DNA of 64,000 nt from Allolobophora icterica (GCA_963556255.1 OY744610.1:16564039-16628038); one strand, 5' to 3'. Positions 36,817 through 49,939 are shown, numbered from the stretch's first letter. Notes: generated by a model not told the origin, from the letters alone. Numbers and translations are program-made.

Positions 36817-38127
36817 TGGGGCTGTTGTCTAATCGCAGTTAACCCACGCGATTAACGTGTTAAATTTTCTGGACGATTAACGCGATTAAAAAATTTAATC
36901 GTTGCTCTCTCCGCTCAGCTGAGCAAACTAAACTTATTTCTCCCCGCGAACGGACAGCCATACGGCAGCGCCGTGTCTTCCCTGTGGCTGCCCCATGACC
37001 TGGAATGGGCTCCCTATACACGCTCAGCCAAATACCGACTGGTCATTTTACCTTGTTTTCTGCTGTCCTCAAAACTGTGTTGTTCAACAGTGGCTGGTCT
37101 GGGAGTGCTCCTGAGTAAGCAATCTTGAAGGGCGCTATATGAAACGGCTTTATTGATAATAATAATAAAAATCAGGCGAATTCCACAATTCTACACAAGT
37201 CCAGATTTGACACAATCAGGATATAGACCAGCATATTACAAATACATATCGCGCTTATCTTGGGTGCAGAAATGATTAACAGTCGATAAGCATAAATTAT
37301 TTATTAAATTTTATTAAACACACATTTTATTAGACTAGAAATGCAACGTGACCTTACATGTACATCTTACTTACGTCACTGTAGTACGCCAAGAATAACT
37401 ATAGGCCTATAATACTCAGTCGGACCCGTATGGATCATACAGTTACAGGCATACTATAAGTAGTATTTGAATTTGAAAAAAAGGCTGTTATTGCTAAAAC
37501 CATGCAGTGTTAATCATTAATAAATGATTATTTTCAGAACGGTCTCGGGGACTCCGCCATAATTATTCTTCGCGGACCCATTCGGTTCGCGGACCACAGT
37601 TTGAAAAACTCTGTTCTGTTCTGTTCTGTTCTGTTATTAATCATCTATAAAATGTCGGAGAAAAAGAGCGAGACAGAAGTCGATCTATAATGAATGTTGA
37701 GCTTATTTATAAAACGGCAGATACGAAGGTGCACAGAAGACACTTGCAAGTTAGCACAGAAATACCTAGGGTCGGCAGCAACTACTGTTGCATGCGAAAG
37801 ATTGTTTTCTGCTGCTGGAAACAGTCTTAATACGAAACGTTCAGCTCTCTCACCTGACATGTGAACAAGTTAGTTTGTCTCAACAACCTGGCTGAACAGA
37901 ACTTACGAAAAAGAGAAAGTGGATGAACTTCGTAATTCTACATAATATGCTAATAACATAATGGACAAATATTGACAAGTTTTTTCTTTAATGACACCGT
38001 TGTTTACTATCTGTAAACAACGACAATAATTATTATGCTCATGATGCGTCGTATCGCAAGATTAATCGCGATTTTTTTAATCAAAATTTTTATCGCGATT
38101 ACAATTTTTGATTGTTGAACAGCCCTA
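36817..38127 (+). mobile_element. 1.3-kb hAT element, CGATTAA-rich ends
   Basis: The ends TGGGGCTGTT and AACAGCCCTA are inverted repeats, with exact 8-bp duplications GTTTTAAG (36809-36816, 38128-38135). Subterminal ATTAACGCGATTAA-like words on both sides are typical of one widespread hAT group. It contains a LINE 3' scrap (about 36925-37170, ending in ATAATAATAA) and a hAT dimerisation remnant. Confidence 0.92.
37740..37861 (+). pseudogene. hAT transposase dimerisation-domain remnant
   Basis: The plus-strand frame reads KYLGSAATTVACERLFSAAG, then NSLNTKRSALSPDM and a stop. This matches the hAT C-terminal pattern YLxxPATSVxSERxFSxAGxxxxxKRSxLxPxxV. It is the best-preserved transposase piece of the 36817-38127 element. 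An opposite-strand frame over the same bases is a shadow. Confidence 0.85.
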
Positions 38128-38135
38128 GTTTTAAG

Positions 38136-41018
38136 CGATAGAAGTACTTTCTGCCAGGGTTGTAGTCGAGGGCATAAGCGGGTATACAGCGTGTACTCAC
38201 CTCTAGAGGCCGTATACTTACGTACCTCACAAAATATTTATACTCATCTCCAATTAGTTTCGGAAAACTACCCGGTGGCGTGTCTTCACCTTTAATTTTC
38301 CATTACATACCTAATTTCTGCCTCTTTAGAGATCAAGCGCATGCTTGTTTACAACGATTTCCAGGTAAAGGCTACAAACAAGAGTGATTGGATGTAACAG
38401 TCAATGATCCGTTTAGGATCATGGTTTGAAGATACACGACCGCCAGCGAAGTACATATAGAATGCTTACACATCGTCGAGGGCATAGTAGGCCCTAAACG
38501 CAGTGAAATACACCAATATTCTGCAGAAGTGCATGATTACCTGCAAACCAGCAATTTGCTGATAACTACGTGTTCCAGAAAAACAATGTACCATGCCATC
38601 GTGCAAATTTGATCGTCAAATGGCAGAAACGGAACAGGAATGGCCAGAACAGTGAACAGTCAGCGGACATGAATCCTCATATCCAGTCAACAGTCTGAGG
38701 CATAAAATAGTTGTCGGAATATCATTGATTCGTCCAGCCAGCCAGAAGAAGCTGGTGCGGTACGTTATAGCAGCTTGGAACTACGTTCTCACTAGGGATC
38801 GCTTTAACGGCGCATACTATATCATGGGTTCTTCATTGTAGAATTATTAAAATTACTCGTTTCTTGAGATTTTCGAAGTAATAAAGGCTAACTAAGGAGC
38901 AGGATAAAAGAAACGTAGCTACATTCTGGATTCACATGACCGACGGACCGCTAATTCTTAAAATGTTCAGGCTGCCTGACGCTTGGCTAACCACTTCGAT
39001 GGTATGCACCAAAACGTCTGTTTTAATTTAGTTTAATCTGTGCCAAAAGCATCCAGTGTACAACAAAGTTTTTTTAACTTTAAAATTCCGATAACCTCGT
39101 CAGATTCGTTGTGGTCTACGTTTACTTTCTGCATCAAAATTCTTTTATTCACTCGCTTGGTGCTGGCCATTCTTTGTACATGCGTTCAGGGCAGCATAAT
39201 TATTTTATCTTGAAATAAACCACCCGCATCCTGTTATGTCTGCTTAAGTTTGTCAAGGCAAGGACCTCTGGTCAATGTCTTCGTAGCTGCTGATAACACG
39301 ACTAAGTTAACACTTTAGAAACGAGCGTGTACTAAAAGTGACTGGGAACCAATGCATCTCGTCGTTAAAATGTTAAACCGACACAGGAGGGTTTATTCAG
39401 GCGTGAATCCCGAGAAAGTGGAAAAAGCTACAATCGCTGCTTTCTATTGGAGGTTAGTCCAAAAGAATAAACAACTAGACAGTTTCTTACACTATCGATC
39501 ATCACGTTCTACAGCCTGTGGGGACTTGCTGGTCCTGCGCTGCACTGGATATACGGAGCATATGAGTTTTACTTGCAAGGACAATGAGAATACAGGAAAC
39601 TAGCACATTGTTAAGGTTGATTCTACGAACTAGTTCTATCCAGTAGCCGTCATCTTACATAATTGACTGACTAACATGTTTATTTACTTTCTGACTGACT
39701 GATTTACTAACCTACTTACTAATTGACTGAGAGACAAACTGAAGGGTGAATGGACGGACGGATATACATACTTGTAAACGGCATTGACTTCTATAATTCT
39801 GTGTGAACGAATTCTCGATGAACCAGATCTAGAAATCCAACTGAAAGAACTTGCATTTGCAAATGTAATGGTGATGCCACCGATTTATTCTTATTTCGAT
39901 ACAGACATTCAACGTCTGCTTGAATTTCACACTCTTGTTTACTATTTCTCGCCTCTGAATGAAGATCTGCTGAATATACACTGTGTCTCGATGAAAAGTG
40001 GACCCCAAGAAAAAGTGTCATAACTCGGTCAAAACTTGTAGGATTTGCCTGAAATTTTAAACACAACAAGAGTAGCCATATTGCCACCAAATCCTAACGC
40101 CGTTTGGAAATGTTGCCGAGTTTGCCAAGTTTGTGAACGTTTGAGACGCAGCCCTGAAAATGGGAAGTTTCCAACATACAAGAGCCACAAGGAAGTGAAG
40201 TTCAACTACAGCTGGTGTTCAAAATGTCCTTTTTGTTCACGGACACACGACCGTAGACGTGTACGCCACTGTTTGATGGCCCGATCGATGATCACGTGAT
40301 CAAACAGCTGCCACTCTTCAATCAGACGCGCCTCCGGTGATCAACGTCACGAATGCGGGAACGATAAACGCGCTCCTCCAGTACACTTCAGGTTTGTCAG
40401 TGGTCCAGCATTTAAAATGCAAATAGATTCTGATGTGAGTTTCGGAGGTGATTCTGTGGTAAGCGTGTTTAGCCCGCAGTGGCCTACAGAAGCCAAAAGT
40501 TGGCCCTTTCGGGAAAGAAAATACAGTTGGCCGACAATGGATACAATCTCCCAGGTGGTACAAAACGGTTGACATGTTGTATACGTTCAGCATCGTTCTT
40601 GCAGAGACGATAAACTACAGTGGAGAATTTCATTTTCAGTCGCAGAAGTAGTCTTACTTCAAAGTTGGACTCAAATTCAGCAGATAATTTGAATTTCAAG
40701 TTTTATGTTCTTAGTGCATTTGATGAGAATGTTCATATCCATCTCAAGGCGTCTTTCACAATTATCGAAAATCGAAAACATCATGAACTAGGCTGTGTTG
40801 ATGATGTAGGGCTATCAATTAACCTGCTAAAAGCAAAAACGTCATTATAATTATCTGTCCACTGAGGTTAAGTGGGATGAGGGGTGCGCTGTTGTTTGCT
40901 CCCTTCATCTATTGTCGCCAGAGTTTGTATTGATTTATAGCACATGCGTAGTCAATCTTCACTGTGAATAGTAGAAGACCATGAGCTCACCGTATACGTA
41001 ATTAGGAGGCCATGGTCC
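38136..41018. other. gene-poor stretch with two weak ORFs
   Basis: Open frames at 39352-39603 (83 codons) and 39784-40023 (79 codons) start with ATG but show no domain, signal peptide or repeat. They may be exons or chance. No terminal repeats or RNA genes were seen in these 2.9 kb. Confidence 0.3.
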
Positions 41019-41485
41019 CAGTGGCGTGCAGAGGGGGGGTGCGGAGGGGGCGACGGCCCCGGGCATCCAGCCGGGAGGGGGCATCCAACGGTTGGCGTTG
41101 ACCCAGTCAAGTTACTAATATAACCGGCCGCCAATAAATCGCCATTCAAATATTTATGTTTACAATACATCGCGAAGTAAGACATGAGTGCGCAAGTTTT
41201 TATGTCATGTTTTCGATACAGGCTATACTATGATTAGTAACAGTAGCCTAACTTCCTAAGCATAAAATACAAAGTCTACAATTCGGTTTCCGATTGTCAA
41301 AATAGGCTAAAAGTACCATACGGCAATGTGCAATTCTCTAAAATTTCCTGGGGGAAAGGGAGAGGGGGCAGCACACTGAGCACAGTGCAGTGGGAGGGGA
41401 GGGGAATGAATTAGGGAAAGAACAATTTAGGGGCATCCAATGAAGGGGTTGGCCCCAGGCATCAAAGAACCTCTGCACGCCACTG
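41019..41485. mobile_element. 467-bp hAT-type MITE (CAGTGGCGTGCAGAGG)
   Basis: The ends CAGTGGCGTGCAGAGG and CCTCTGCACGCCACTG are perfect inverted repeats. Exact 8-bp duplications CATGGTCC lie at 41011-41018 and 41486-41493. The interior is G-rich near both ends, with GGGGGCATCC words. Non-coding. Confidence 0.95.
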
Positions 41486-41493
41486 CATGGTCC

Positions 41494-43471
41494 TAATTCG
41501 TTGTGTGCGTACAGAGAAAACCAATTGTTTTTATATGAACTGGGTTACCACACTTCGTAATTGAAATAAAATCATCTAAAATCAGAACATTTTCGTAACA
41601 TTGTCCACTCATTGCATTGCATTGTAACATTATATTAGAGTCGTTTTAACTTGCTTGTCTCTGCAGTGTGATCTAAAATTAATTGTTTTGATTCGGATTG
41701 TAAACGATTATCTCATTGACGCTTTCCCTTTCACAATGTCAAATTTGCTTTGTCCCGTGAAAGCTGACCCTTAACGCGACATGTGCCTGCTTAAGCTTCC
41801 TCTAATTGAGTCACCTTGAGCAAGTATTTTACTCAGTCTCTTACAGGCATCGACTTATGACTTACTCTGCGTTAAATAACTGAATAAACTACGAAGGCTG
41901 CAATGAGCCAATAGTAATCCCTCATAAGCTACGTCCGGCAAAGACCACCATTATATTAATCGAGGCTAGCGTTGTCGGTCTCCTTTAATGCGCGGAATTC
42001 ATTCACTGGACATCTGTGTATGACTTTAAGGTCTGCTGAAATTACAGGAATTCTGAGTGAAACGAAGAAATTAGACAAAGCGCGGTATGAAGAAATTTAT
42101 TGTCTTGCGATGTAAAGCATAGGACAAGAAGTAATCTGTTCTTACAGGCTTATTTTTCTATCTGTTATCAACTTCTTACATGCGGGAGTTCAAACGCTGA
42201 ACATCTTTGTATGATTTGTGATATCACGAGTTATGGAAGGTAAATCTGAGGAATTTTTTAGCACCACAAAAAACCGCGATCACAGAAGACTAGGGTTTCA
42301 TCGGTGCTATATATAAAATCTACCCCGCTATTCCCATATTTGCTTGGTTTCGATGCCAGTTAGGAATCAGGCGGAGGTCAAGATGAGGCGACAGCATGTG
42401 CTATGGTCGAAATCTTTCATTATGTTGGTCACGGGGTGGCGCAGGCGACGTTCGCGTTGTTTGTTTGAGAGGATCGAAGGAGAGTAGGCCCTAGTAATTT
42501 CTGGTGATCTGACGTTTCATTTAAAGTTACGGTTCAGATATGAAATAAAACTTAATTCTGTACAGATAAGCAACCACTCTCTAATTAGTTAGGCTCTGAA
42601 TTGGTTGTGAACTTGAATAATTGTCTGGATTTAATATAATTGCTTTTAAAATTTACTAAACAATTGGTGTTTATCGAGTAGATCCCTTACAATATGAAAT
42701 GTAATATGTACTACTCTACCTTGTTTAACGACAGGTAGAAACAACTATGAAATAGTGTTACTGGTACTGCAACAAATAATAATTGCAACAGTACATTCTC
42801 TTGAAGTAAAAATTAAGTGTGAGGTGCAATTTATAGGACGGATTTCGTTCAAACGGTTCCTATTACAGAAGTGCCCATTGCTACGTGGTCAAATATTCAA
42901 GATAGAACTGCAAGGTGCTTATCAATAATAATTTAGCCTCTGTGCAAGGGACACCGGCTCTCCAACCTTTTGGACTGATTATATACCGCACTCAACTTTC
43001 GTAGGCAGAATAAACAATGCCCATTATTTTTAGTATGATCTGGGCAAATATAAATAAATATTCAATTTATAATAGAAAATCCAAATGCTTTAGCATAGAT
43101 GAGCATCTGTCCTGGGATCAGATGTCGCTGACTGCGGGGAACGTCTTTGATTGAATATGCCCGGAAAGGCAGCAGTCTCCTTTTCGTTAAAACCGGTTGA
43201 TGCAGTCCATGCAACGTATATTTCTAAGTATACCATTTTAACTCTGAGAAACAATTACTGGTTACCTACATCTCGCCACTAACTAATCAACCAGCCCGCA
43301 TCCGTCAGTTAGTTACAATACAACCAATCCTCTGAACCCGGTCGTTTAATTTTTAGGACTCACATTCTTGCACTTATCAACTCGTGCTTAAAATTTGACA
43401 TCCGATCTATAGTCAAACTACTCCGTGGCTATCTGACCCATCCTATAAACTCACCTATTCTGCACCTCTTA
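41494..43471. repeat. gene-free stretch with dispersed repeat, copy B
   Basis: 41948-42165 matches 24974-25200 and preserves the site without the hAT insertion seen there. A short related piece (GAACATCTTTGTATGATTTG) lies at about 42200. No gene supported. Confidence 0.6.
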
Positions 43472-44754
43472 CAGTGTGATTCTCGTTAACGTTAACGATA
43501 ACGAAAATGTTCGTTAACGAACAAAAAGTGATTTCGTTAACGATAACTATAACTGTAACTAAAAAAATGTAATTAACTATAACTATAACTATAACGAAAA
43601 TAACACTAACGAAATTCATCGCTATTTTCGTTAATGAAATAAAAAGTACAATATCGATAAACATGAGAACGTGAAAATGCACTACCACAGCCTATGTATG
43701 CCCCGGATTTTGGATTTGTGAATTAGCCCAGTAGTAGGCCTAGTGGTTCATTCATCGATATTTATGTTCTAAATATAAATATCGATAGGCTTATTTTATT
43801 AAATGTAGCCTAATTAGTGTGTGAATGTTTCTATAGCCATTGTGACCCAAATTGATTAGCGCAAATTAGTATTCATATTAATCTTGTAGTCAAAATGTCT
43901 CTAAAGACCTTGAGTGGCCGCGTGGATGGAAGTGCTGTCTAGATAAAATGAGAAAATGTGCTGCATATTCTCTTTGCGAAAATCATGGGTTCTTTTCGAA
44001 AATCTAATATTTCGAGTTTCTTTTTGATGAAAAGATAATTTTTCTTTCGATTGCTAATATTAAAGAGTGAGAAACTTGTTTCGATTTTTAATTTTCTATG
44101 TTAAAAGGAATATTATAAAAAAGTTGTCATTTTCATGTTCAAAGTAGAAATGTTCATAATAAAAGCAAATTGAATACACACTTAAAAGAAAATGAGATTG
44201 TATTTTTGAATGGAAACAATCCATTAAATATCTGTGACATGTAGGCCCTACTGTAGCCGTTAAGTATCAAATACAAATCTAAATAACAACATTTTGTTTT
44301 TTCAGCTTTTTAAAGTTTTTTGCATTTGTTAGAGTCATAAAAATTTTCTGGGGTGGGATAATTTTCTTTTACATGATTTTGTTAGGGGGTTCTTGAATGT
44401 TTGACAGTTGTTGACAAGGGGAAGGCGATCAAAAACTGATTAAAATTTGTTGGCATAATTAATCGATGACCCCATAGGGACCATGCAGGTGGAGCGCCAT
44501 TGAGGCCAGTTTTAATTATGTACTAACTAAAATTAAGTAAAATAAAAGTCCAGTAGCTGTAACTATAACTATAACTAAAAAATAATATTAACTATAACTA
44601 TTACTATAACTAAAATTTTAAAAAACATTAACTATAACTGTAACTATAACTAAAAAATAATACTAACTATAACTGTAACTATAACTAAAATGAAAAACCA
44701 TTAACTATAACTGTAACTATAACTAAAATAAAATCTGTAAGGAGAATCACACTG
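43472..44754. mobile_element. 1.28-kb hAT-type element with TAACTATAAC arrays
   Basis: The ends CAGTGTGATTCTC and GAGAATCACACTG are perfect inverted repeats. Exact 8-bp duplications ACCTCTTA lie at 43464-43471 and 44755-44762. Both subterminal regions are tandem AACTATAACTGTAACTATAA units with CGTTAACG words on the left. No transposase remains. The unit is not the animal telomere repeat. Confidence 0.93.
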
Positions 44755-44762
44755 ACCTCTTA

Positions 44763-45655
44763 CAATCTCTGCGTTGGTCTTTCACTCAAAGCTTAAAAAT
44801 TCCTTTTCAATGAATACAGACCCGGATTTCCTAACCAGGTCACCCCACACAATAGATTAAACAGAAAGACCTGCTCGAGCCGGAAAATACGAAAATAACA
44901 GTGAGAACTAATTTGTCGTTTGATATCAAACGTAAAGCCTACAACGAAGTTGTCAGTTCTTGCCTTCGTACAAATTTTCTAAATAGAAAATACCGAGTCG
45001 GTTAAGCCTATAGTAAAATAATATCGTAAAAGGTCAATAGGAACACTTAATTGAATCCTATTGTCCGTGTGTCCCTGTATTTCAAAATTTAGTGATCTAT
45101 AATCCAAAAGTGAACATTTAAAATGCAGCAACTATTCTAACAAGATTTTTCCACGATTAAAAATAACGAATAATTTAAAAAAAATTCAAAATAGCGCACA
45201 CTTTAAATGAAAAGATAGCTTATTATCTCAGTATAAGAGATACATAAAGAGAAAGTCTCGGTTAAATGTAGGCTCACAAGGGATGTGAAAATCCAACATC
45301 AACATCGTATGACCATTCAATTACCACTGTATTACCTTTTTTTCAAGGTCACTTGACCTGTAACTGTTAACGTTTGGTTTCCCAAAACTACGGTGTTCTC
45401 GTTGTCCATTTTGTGGTTTCCAAGGTCGCGGAACGAAAAAGATTTTTGCAACAGTAAATGACAAATGTTGTTCTCCGTGTCTATTTTATGGTTGTCGTTG
45501 TCGCGGAGTCCAAAAAGCAACACGCAACATTGAAGATCATCGGATGACCTTCTAGCTCAAGGCCAGTAGTCTAAGCCTGTCACAGTTAACCCACGGTTTT
45601 GTAGTAGATAAGCTTGAGACACATAGCAATAGCAGTAGGTGAGCGCTTGTGTTGG
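44763..45655. other. gene-free stretch
   Basis: AT-rich with no domain-bearing frame. 45332-45560 contains three related TCTCCGTG/GTTTCCAAGGTCGCGGA-like words that may be an old short tandem repeat. Confidence 0.35.
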
Positions 45656-46084
45656 CAGAGGCGCGTTTACCTGTAGGCGCACTAGGCGCGCGACTAGGGC
45701 CCCCAAATCTGGGGGCCCCAAAAGAAGGAAAATATTTTTTCAATTATGAACATAATATGTGAATTTTGACTTTAGAAAATAACCTATTTTCTATTTTTTA
45801 CAGTTTAGCATTCACAATAAAATATATTTTTGTAATTTGTAATTGTTTTGTTCATTTGGGCTAATAATTCATTTTGACTTTGCGCAAAATAACATCAAAC
45901 TTGTTAGCAACAAGTAGCAACGGCCGTATGCAGCTGCAGTTTACGTGTTGAATGTTTAAGTCTGATTATTCCGTAATTTTTTGTTTTTAAAAGTAATTGA
46001 AACTTTCATTAATATTGTTAAAATGAAAACATGACAAATCCCATCGATACGTATCAGCTTGTGTTACATGGTCTAAAACCTACA

Positions 46085-46290
46085 TTTCCAAATGTGGAAA
46101 CAATTTTGCGTATTTACCTTACGATACCAATAAGTAATACTTCTAGAGAACGATCGTTTTCTGTACTTAAAAGAGTGATAAACTATATCTGAAGTTCCAC
46201 TGATCAAGATCGGCTAGGTAATTTAGGTTTGCTCTGCATCGAATCTGCTGAAACTTTGACCAACAAACTGATAATTTTGCTAGGCTCAAA
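46085..46290 (+). pseudogene. hAT (DUF4371-type) transposase C-terminal remnant
   Basis: The frame reads FPNVETILRIYLTIPISNTS, then RERSFSVLKRVINYI and a stop, then further in-frame sequence with RLGNLGLLCIES. This is the dimerisation end of DUF4371/ZMYM5-like hAT proteins (pattern FPNVxxALRIYLTLPVSNxSxERSFSxLKxIK). It is dead, but it identifies the donor family. Confidence 0.85.
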
Positions 46291-46403
46291 TGCAGAAAGA
46301 AAGCCCTGCAGTAAGCGGTGAATAGAATTTTTTACTTCTGCATTTGCATGTTTTTGCAATTTATACTTTCTCTTCTGTTTCTGTTACTTTGTTTATGACT
46401 AGT

Positions 46404-46656
46404 CAGTGCTTTTTTTCAGCCGGAACGGCGTTCCGGCACCTTTCTTCAGCTACTAAAAATAATTTATTTATTTAAATAATAAAAACAATAATTTAGTTGT
46501 TTTAATTTAGTTTCAGTGTTGTGAACTGTTTTAGTGTTTATTGAGACCCCTCCCAACCTCAATCCCGTTTTTCTCTGGATTTTAGTCCTTCCATAATTGC
46601 TAAGTTCTGGAACCTATTGTTCAGTTCCGGGACCTTTTTTCTAGAAAAAAGCACTG
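46404..46656. mobile_element. 253-bp hAT-type MITE, sister of 18497-18713
   Basis: The ends CAGTGCTTTTTTTCAGCC and GAAAAAAGCACTG are flanked by exact duplications TGACTAGT (46396-46403, 46657-46664). The body shares TTTAGTTTCAGTGTTGTGAA and ATTGAGACCCCTCC-type words with the 18497-18713 copy. It is nested in the larger hAT element, so it is younger. Confidence 0.95.
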
Positions 46657-47049
46657 TGACTAGTTGTTAAAAAGTAACACAAATTCTTCGATTAAATTTC
46701 TAAGATTTTTTCAAGCATTTTTTACATTATATCATATAGCATTGAGCATTGTGTTGCACAAACGAGTACTGTACACTGTACAATTATAAATATTATTGCG
46801 TTGTTTAATAAAATCATTAGGCCTAAATCAAATAACTTCACATTCCTTGAAAATAGTTTCTATAACTAATTGTTATTACAAAGTCAATAACATTCGCAAA
46901 AACAGCTGCAAGTTCAACTTCATGGTTTTTTGCACATATAGGTTTAACACCACCAGAGTCTCAGACTTTCAGTCTACAAGTTCAGATGGGCCCCCAAAAA
47001 TGTTTGCGCCTAGGGTCCCGTTTTCTGTTAACGCGCCTCTGAGTGTTGG

Positions 47050-47485
47050 TGCGGATAACGGAACTGAGAAAAATACTGAATTCAGTGGGAAGATCGTGCG
47101 ATTTAGAGGAAAGAGCGTTCAGAACATTTTTATATCCGCCAAAACTGTTGTAAAAATAGACGAAATATTGAGGTTTCTATGTCTCCCGCTGGCAACTCAC
47201 ATTTTGTTCTTATTTTATAAAGTCGCGCAAAGTCAGAAAAAGTAAATACTTACATGAAAGGACACATCACAAATAGGAAATAGGTTATTTATGCTAAATA
47301 ATGTGTCGTATAAGTATGTTAACTGAATCCATTTACCAAACAACAATCAGTGTGCTTAGGTTTCGGATGTCATAATTATTTGTTCACGAGTTGTGAATGT
47401 ATTAAGATGAAAAAGAAGAGTGGGTTCCCTTGAGCTAGCATGAGAGTCTACCATGAGTTTTAAGTTTTGGTGACTTCATTTCCTT
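47050..47485. other. no gene seen
   Basis: Short AT-rich stretch. A forward open frame running in from 46796 crosses the hAT boundary and is not credible as a gene. Confidence 0.4.
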
Positions 47486-47700
47486 TGCCTCGGCATAGAA
47501 GGGCTGGTGGCCAGACCTTTCCTAGCGGTTTCATCTTCCCACCGACAGTGTGCGGTCAGTGTACTCACTATAGCCGATTTGGCTAGGGTGGCAGGAGGAG
47601 TCGATGTACTTCGAAAGAAATTTCTGCCCTGGCGGGGATTTGAACCCCCGACTTAACGGTTAACAGTCCAGTACGTTAATCACTGGGTTATTTCGCATCC
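47486..47700 (-). mobile_element. tRNA-derived SINE, copy 2
   Basis: Reverse-oriented relative of 10165-10475. On the minus strand it has an A box (about 47680), an anticodon loop CTGTTAA, a B box GGTTCAAATCC (47636-47646) and the shared ACTGTCGGTGGGAAGATGA body. The middle diverges by an insertion of about 40 bp containing CTAGCCAAATCGGC. Confidence 0.8.
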
Positions 47701-48439
47701 CAATGAATTAAATCACTCACAAACTTGTCTCTTTCTTTCTTCTACTTATGGGGCCAGTGTAACGTTTTAACAACTAGTTTTATAATATTGCATAATCTGA
47801 GTTCTCTATACATTCGCATTTTCAGATGTACTTTACACTTGGCGTAATGTTTGAATCATACAGGGACCCATTATTTTGATAGCTACAAGACGTTGCGTAA
47901 AGGATGAGCACTCGCCTTGCATGACGTATTGTCCAGGTTTTAGCCTTCTCTGAAAACGACAAATGTGAAGGAACGTTAAGAAAACCCTGAACACCAGAAT
48001 GCCATACATCCAGCTCAGAGCTTGAGATGCGAGGTGTCGTTATGCGCATTATTAATGACGTTGGGGAATACCGGCGCCATAAATAGAACCGCTTCGCGCT
48101 GGGGCGTGAGGGACGGTCGGTTGGGTAGAGTTTTGGGGGGATTTTCACCATGTTAGCGGTGAAAAGGGGGTACGCGAACCCCTCCACTGGGTGTCCGATG
48201 CCGAGGCCGAGACAGTAGTGAAGGTTTCGAGTGAAAAGGTGCAAAATAATATAAGTTAAGCCCGGTCAAACAGACACACAGAATTCTCGCTTTATTTATA
48301 TAGATAAGCTGATCTTTGATTCTTCTTCGATTGCCAATGAGTTCAATAAGTTTTTTTTACTGTCATTGGACCAAGAATAGCTAACAGTGTTCCTCGAACT
48401 AGCAGCAAGTATCTAGACTATCTCAACGATCCTATCCCA

Positions 48440-49741
48440 TTTTTTTAGCTCCTGCTAACGAAGCTGAAGTCCTTGATATCATTACCGATCTGAAGATAAC
48501 CAACCCCATTGACAGTTCTGACTTTGACATTCAACTCCTTAAACGCTATGCTACTTATCTTACCTTGCCACTGACCCATTTAATCAACCAGTCAGTTAGT
48601 CTAGGGACTGTCCCAGATCTATTAAAAATTGCAAAAGTTATTCCAATATTTAAATCAGGCAGTCCACAAGACATGAGCAACTACCGACCTATCTCTACCT
48701 TAACTAGTATTTCTAAGATTCTAGAAAAAATTGTTCATGAGCGTTTATATGAATTTCTGGACGTGAACCAGATCTTATATGATAAGCAATATGGCTTCAG
48801 AAAGAACCATTCCACTGCTCTGGCTGTTATTGAAATGATTGATCGTATCTCTGAATCTATGGATGCGCATGAGATGTCTCTAGGTGTTTTTGTCGATCTT
48901 TCCAAGGCTTCTGACTCTATCCGTCATGATATTCTCCTAGATAAATTGTATCACAATGGTGTTCGGGGACTAGCATGGAACTGGTTCCAATCTTTTATTT
49001 CGGATAGATTTCAATACGTTTTTTATGCAGGCTCCAAATCTAATCTTCTTCCTATTGTATATGGGGTTCCCCAGGGATCCGTCCTTGGCCCCCTGCTATT
49101 CCTTATCTATATTAATGATGTTGCCCACTGTTCCAAAACTCTTACTTTTATTCTATTCGCAGACGATACCTCTGATTTTCTTTCTTCTATTAGTCAGGCA
49201 CCTCTTTTCCAAAGCATGGCTCTTGAACTTAGCAATTTGTCGAATTGGTTCTGTGCTAACTTTCTCATGCTCAATATTAATAAATCTTGCTATATGCTAT
49301 TCAGCAGTCCTAGGGCTAACATTACCACTTCAGGCATTCAACCATTACTTGTAAACAACACTGAACTAAAACGTGTTACTAACACTAAATTTCTCGGTGT
49401 TATCCTTGATGAACATCTCACCTGGCATAACCATATACTGATGATCACTAACAAAGTATCTAAAATGACAGGCATTATTAGTGCCCTTAGATGGAAGCTT
49501 CCTACTTATATACTCCGAAATTTGTATAATGCCTTTATTCTACCTTATTTAACCTATTGCACTACCGTTTTGGCAGGTGTCTCTCATAACAGACCTGTGT
49601 TTTTACTACAAAAGAGGTTGGTTAGAATCATAATGGGTGCTCATTACCTTACACATAGTCCTCCACTATTTAAGTTCCTTAATCTTCTCACCATATATGA
49701 TATTTATCAACATCAAATGGCCATGTTTATGTTTAGACTTT
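48440..49741 (+). pseudogene. CR1/Rex-Babar-like LINE reverse transcriptase, nearly complete RT domain
   Basis: The frame is open from about 48440 (LAPANEAEVLDIITDLKITN) to the TAG at 49741. RT motifs are in order: KIAKVIPIFKSG and NYRPISTL (motifs 0-1), GFRKNHST (2), LGVFVDLSKASDSIRHDILL (A), YGVPQGSVLGPLLFLIYIND (B) and ILFADDTS (C, the catalytic Asp pair). Then come LNINKSCYML, TKFLGVILD and the thumb. Motif A has Ser-Asp-Ser where most relatives have a Phe-Asp-Thr/Cys pattern. The upstream endonuclease is missing (5' truncation). The final 60-70 residues (HHRGLLPFTSNQ...MGPKIWNSI) continue in another frame at 49742-49939, so the ORF is interrupted once. It was probably a recently active family. 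Confidence 0.85.
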
Positions 49742-49939
49742 AGACATCATCGTGGTCTCCTTCCTTTTACAAGTAATCAATTGTTCGTAGCTAACTCTGC
49801 CTTTCACCAGTATGACACCCGTAGGCGTCATGATTATAGATCTACCCTATCTAGAATCTCGGCCCGCTCAACTTCTGTTCGCATAATGGGGCCTAAAATA
49901 TGGAACTCCATTCACCCATATATTCGCTTTGTCCTTTAA
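49742..49939 (+). pseudogene. LINE ORF2 C-terminal tail in shifted frame
   Basis: It continues the 48440-49741 RT with RTSVRIMGPKIWNS-type sequence, the usual end of Rex/CR1 ORF2, and stops at TAA. The frame differs from the main RT frame. Confidence 0.8.

Larger units (their letters stand above)
45656..47041 (+). mobile_element. 1.39-kb hAT (DUF4371-type) element with nested MITE
   Basis: The ends CAGAGGCGCGTTTACC and GTTAACGCGCCTCTG are inverted repeats. The flanks TGTGTTGG and AGTGTTGG form an 8-bp duplication with one change (45648-45655, 47042-47049). GGGCCCCCAAA / GGGCCCCCAAAAA words lie just inside both ends. It contains a transposase remnant (46085-46290) and the MITE 46404-46656. 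Confidence 0.9.

Noticed and set aside
43472..44754. Interstitial telomere repeats
   Set aside because: The unit is TAACTATAAC-like, not TTAGGG/CCCTAA, and it is confined between hAT termini.
46796..47245. 149-codon frame
   Set aside because: Crosses the right boundary of the hAT element at 47041 and shows no domain.
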